From Synechococcus sp. J7-Johnson (GTDB taxonomy: Bacteria; Cyanobacteriota; Cyanobacteriia; PCC-6307; Cyanobiaceae), in contig NZ_JAGQBU010000005.1 of assembly GCF_024345795.1 (NCBI RefSeq), positions 1 through 64,000 of the forward strand: DNA of 64,000 nt, read 5' to 3'. The stretch's first letter is position 1; each line of letters opens with the position of its first letter. The translations under genes and the position numbers were made by a program. Below, in pieces: positions 63,896 to 64,000 of the stretch. The notes under the pieces were generated by a model. That model worked only from the letters and a program-made list of their open reading frames with translations, did no database searches and had not been told where the DNA came from.

Positions 63896-64000
63896 GTGAA
63901 CCCTGAAAAAATCCTGCAGACCGGGATGGCCTTCTGGGCCTCGAAAGCCCTGATGAGCGCGATCGAGATCGGTGTGTTCGCGGAACTGGCCCGGGGGCCT
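63896..64000 (+). CDS. Methyltransferase with dimerisation domain, N-terminus only
   Basis: The open frame from GTG at 63896 runs off the window edge. The first 35 residues ([20 protein letters not shown], then [15 protein letters not shown]) match the N-terminal winged-helix dimerisation domain of O-methyltransferases of the hydroxyneurosporene/acetylserotonin type. The SAM-binding domain is beyond the window. It starts 52 bp after the Anbu gene on the same strand. Confidence 0.65.
   Translation, partial: MNPEKILQTGMAFWASKALMSAIEIGVFAELARGP

Overview
The window is chromosomal DNA from a GC-rich picocyanobacterium, most like a Cyanobium / Synechococcus subcluster 5 genome. Direct support comes from photosynthesis genes (petG, cytM, chlI, crtL, a CAAD/CURT1 protein), the SbtA-SbtB bicarbonate system, many cyanobacteria-only families (DUF3370, DUF3531, CPP1-like, DUF1400), the cyanobacterial palindrome GCGATCGC at several sites, and a Yfr1 small RNA in its classical place between guaB and trxA. 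Coding density is very high. Genes are often joined by 4-bp ATGA/GTGA overlaps, and several convergent pairs overlap at their 3' ends. No tRNA, rRNA, CRISPR array, insertion sequence or prophage was seen.

Layout. 1-4.1 kb (minus): adenosylcobalamin-dependent ribonucleotide reductase nrdJ, carrying a full-size LAGLIDADG intein in its active site, then a small secreted protein and a truncated TMEM175-like fragment. 4.2-10.2 kb: prfC, a CPP1-like protein, hslO, an ECF-type ATPase, DUF3531, rsmE and an Ala/Pro-rich protein. 10.4-12 kb: a DUF92 protein overlapping a group 3 type sigma factor. 12.1-17.7 kb (minus): aminotransferase, phnD, a small unknown protein, phnC, a fused phnE and an SGNH hydrolase, forming a phosphonate/phosphite-type uptake operon with two extra genes. 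17.8-21.2 kb: uracil-DNA glycosylase, ispG and a carboxyl-terminal protease. 21.2-28.3 kb: a frameshifted secreted-protein gene, two secreted proteins with metalloprotease-like motifs, a SemiSWEET and mfd. 28.4-31.5 kb: TerC, a Cys-rich protein, and the cluster sbtA-sbtB plus a UPF0016 Mn/Ca transporter. 31.7-38 kb: an orphan sugar-type ABC permease coupled to leuA, a NYN-domain protein, a GH57 branching enzyme, an acyltransferase and UspA. 38-43.1 kb: lycopene cyclase, gyrA and a DUF39 protein. 43.2-48.6 kb: CAAD, guaB3, yfr1, trxA, LOG, hisH, rsmD, petG and cytM. 48.6-57.3 kb: trmJ-like, a beta-lactamase-fold protein, DUF3370, chlI, ruvC, 5-formyl-THF cyclo-ligase, sufE, hom and a structured intergenic stretch that looks like an unannotated small RNA. 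57.3-64 kb: peptide-type ABC binding protein and permease, a DUF1400 hydrolase, an MFS transporter, an Anbu proteasome-like protease and the start of a methyltransferase.

Most of the window is housekeeping and photosynthetic core. The strongest points for a second look are the intein placed immediately before the catalytic cysteine of NrdJ, the SGNH hydrolase and 73-aa protein inside the phn operon, the beta-lactamase-fold protein with Leu where the general base Glu166 should be, the candidate small RNA downstream of hom, the sbtA-sbtB-Mn transporter cluster with a short SbtB, and the one-base frameshift at a C5 run in a secreted-protein gene. I see no complete new defence or biosynthetic system.
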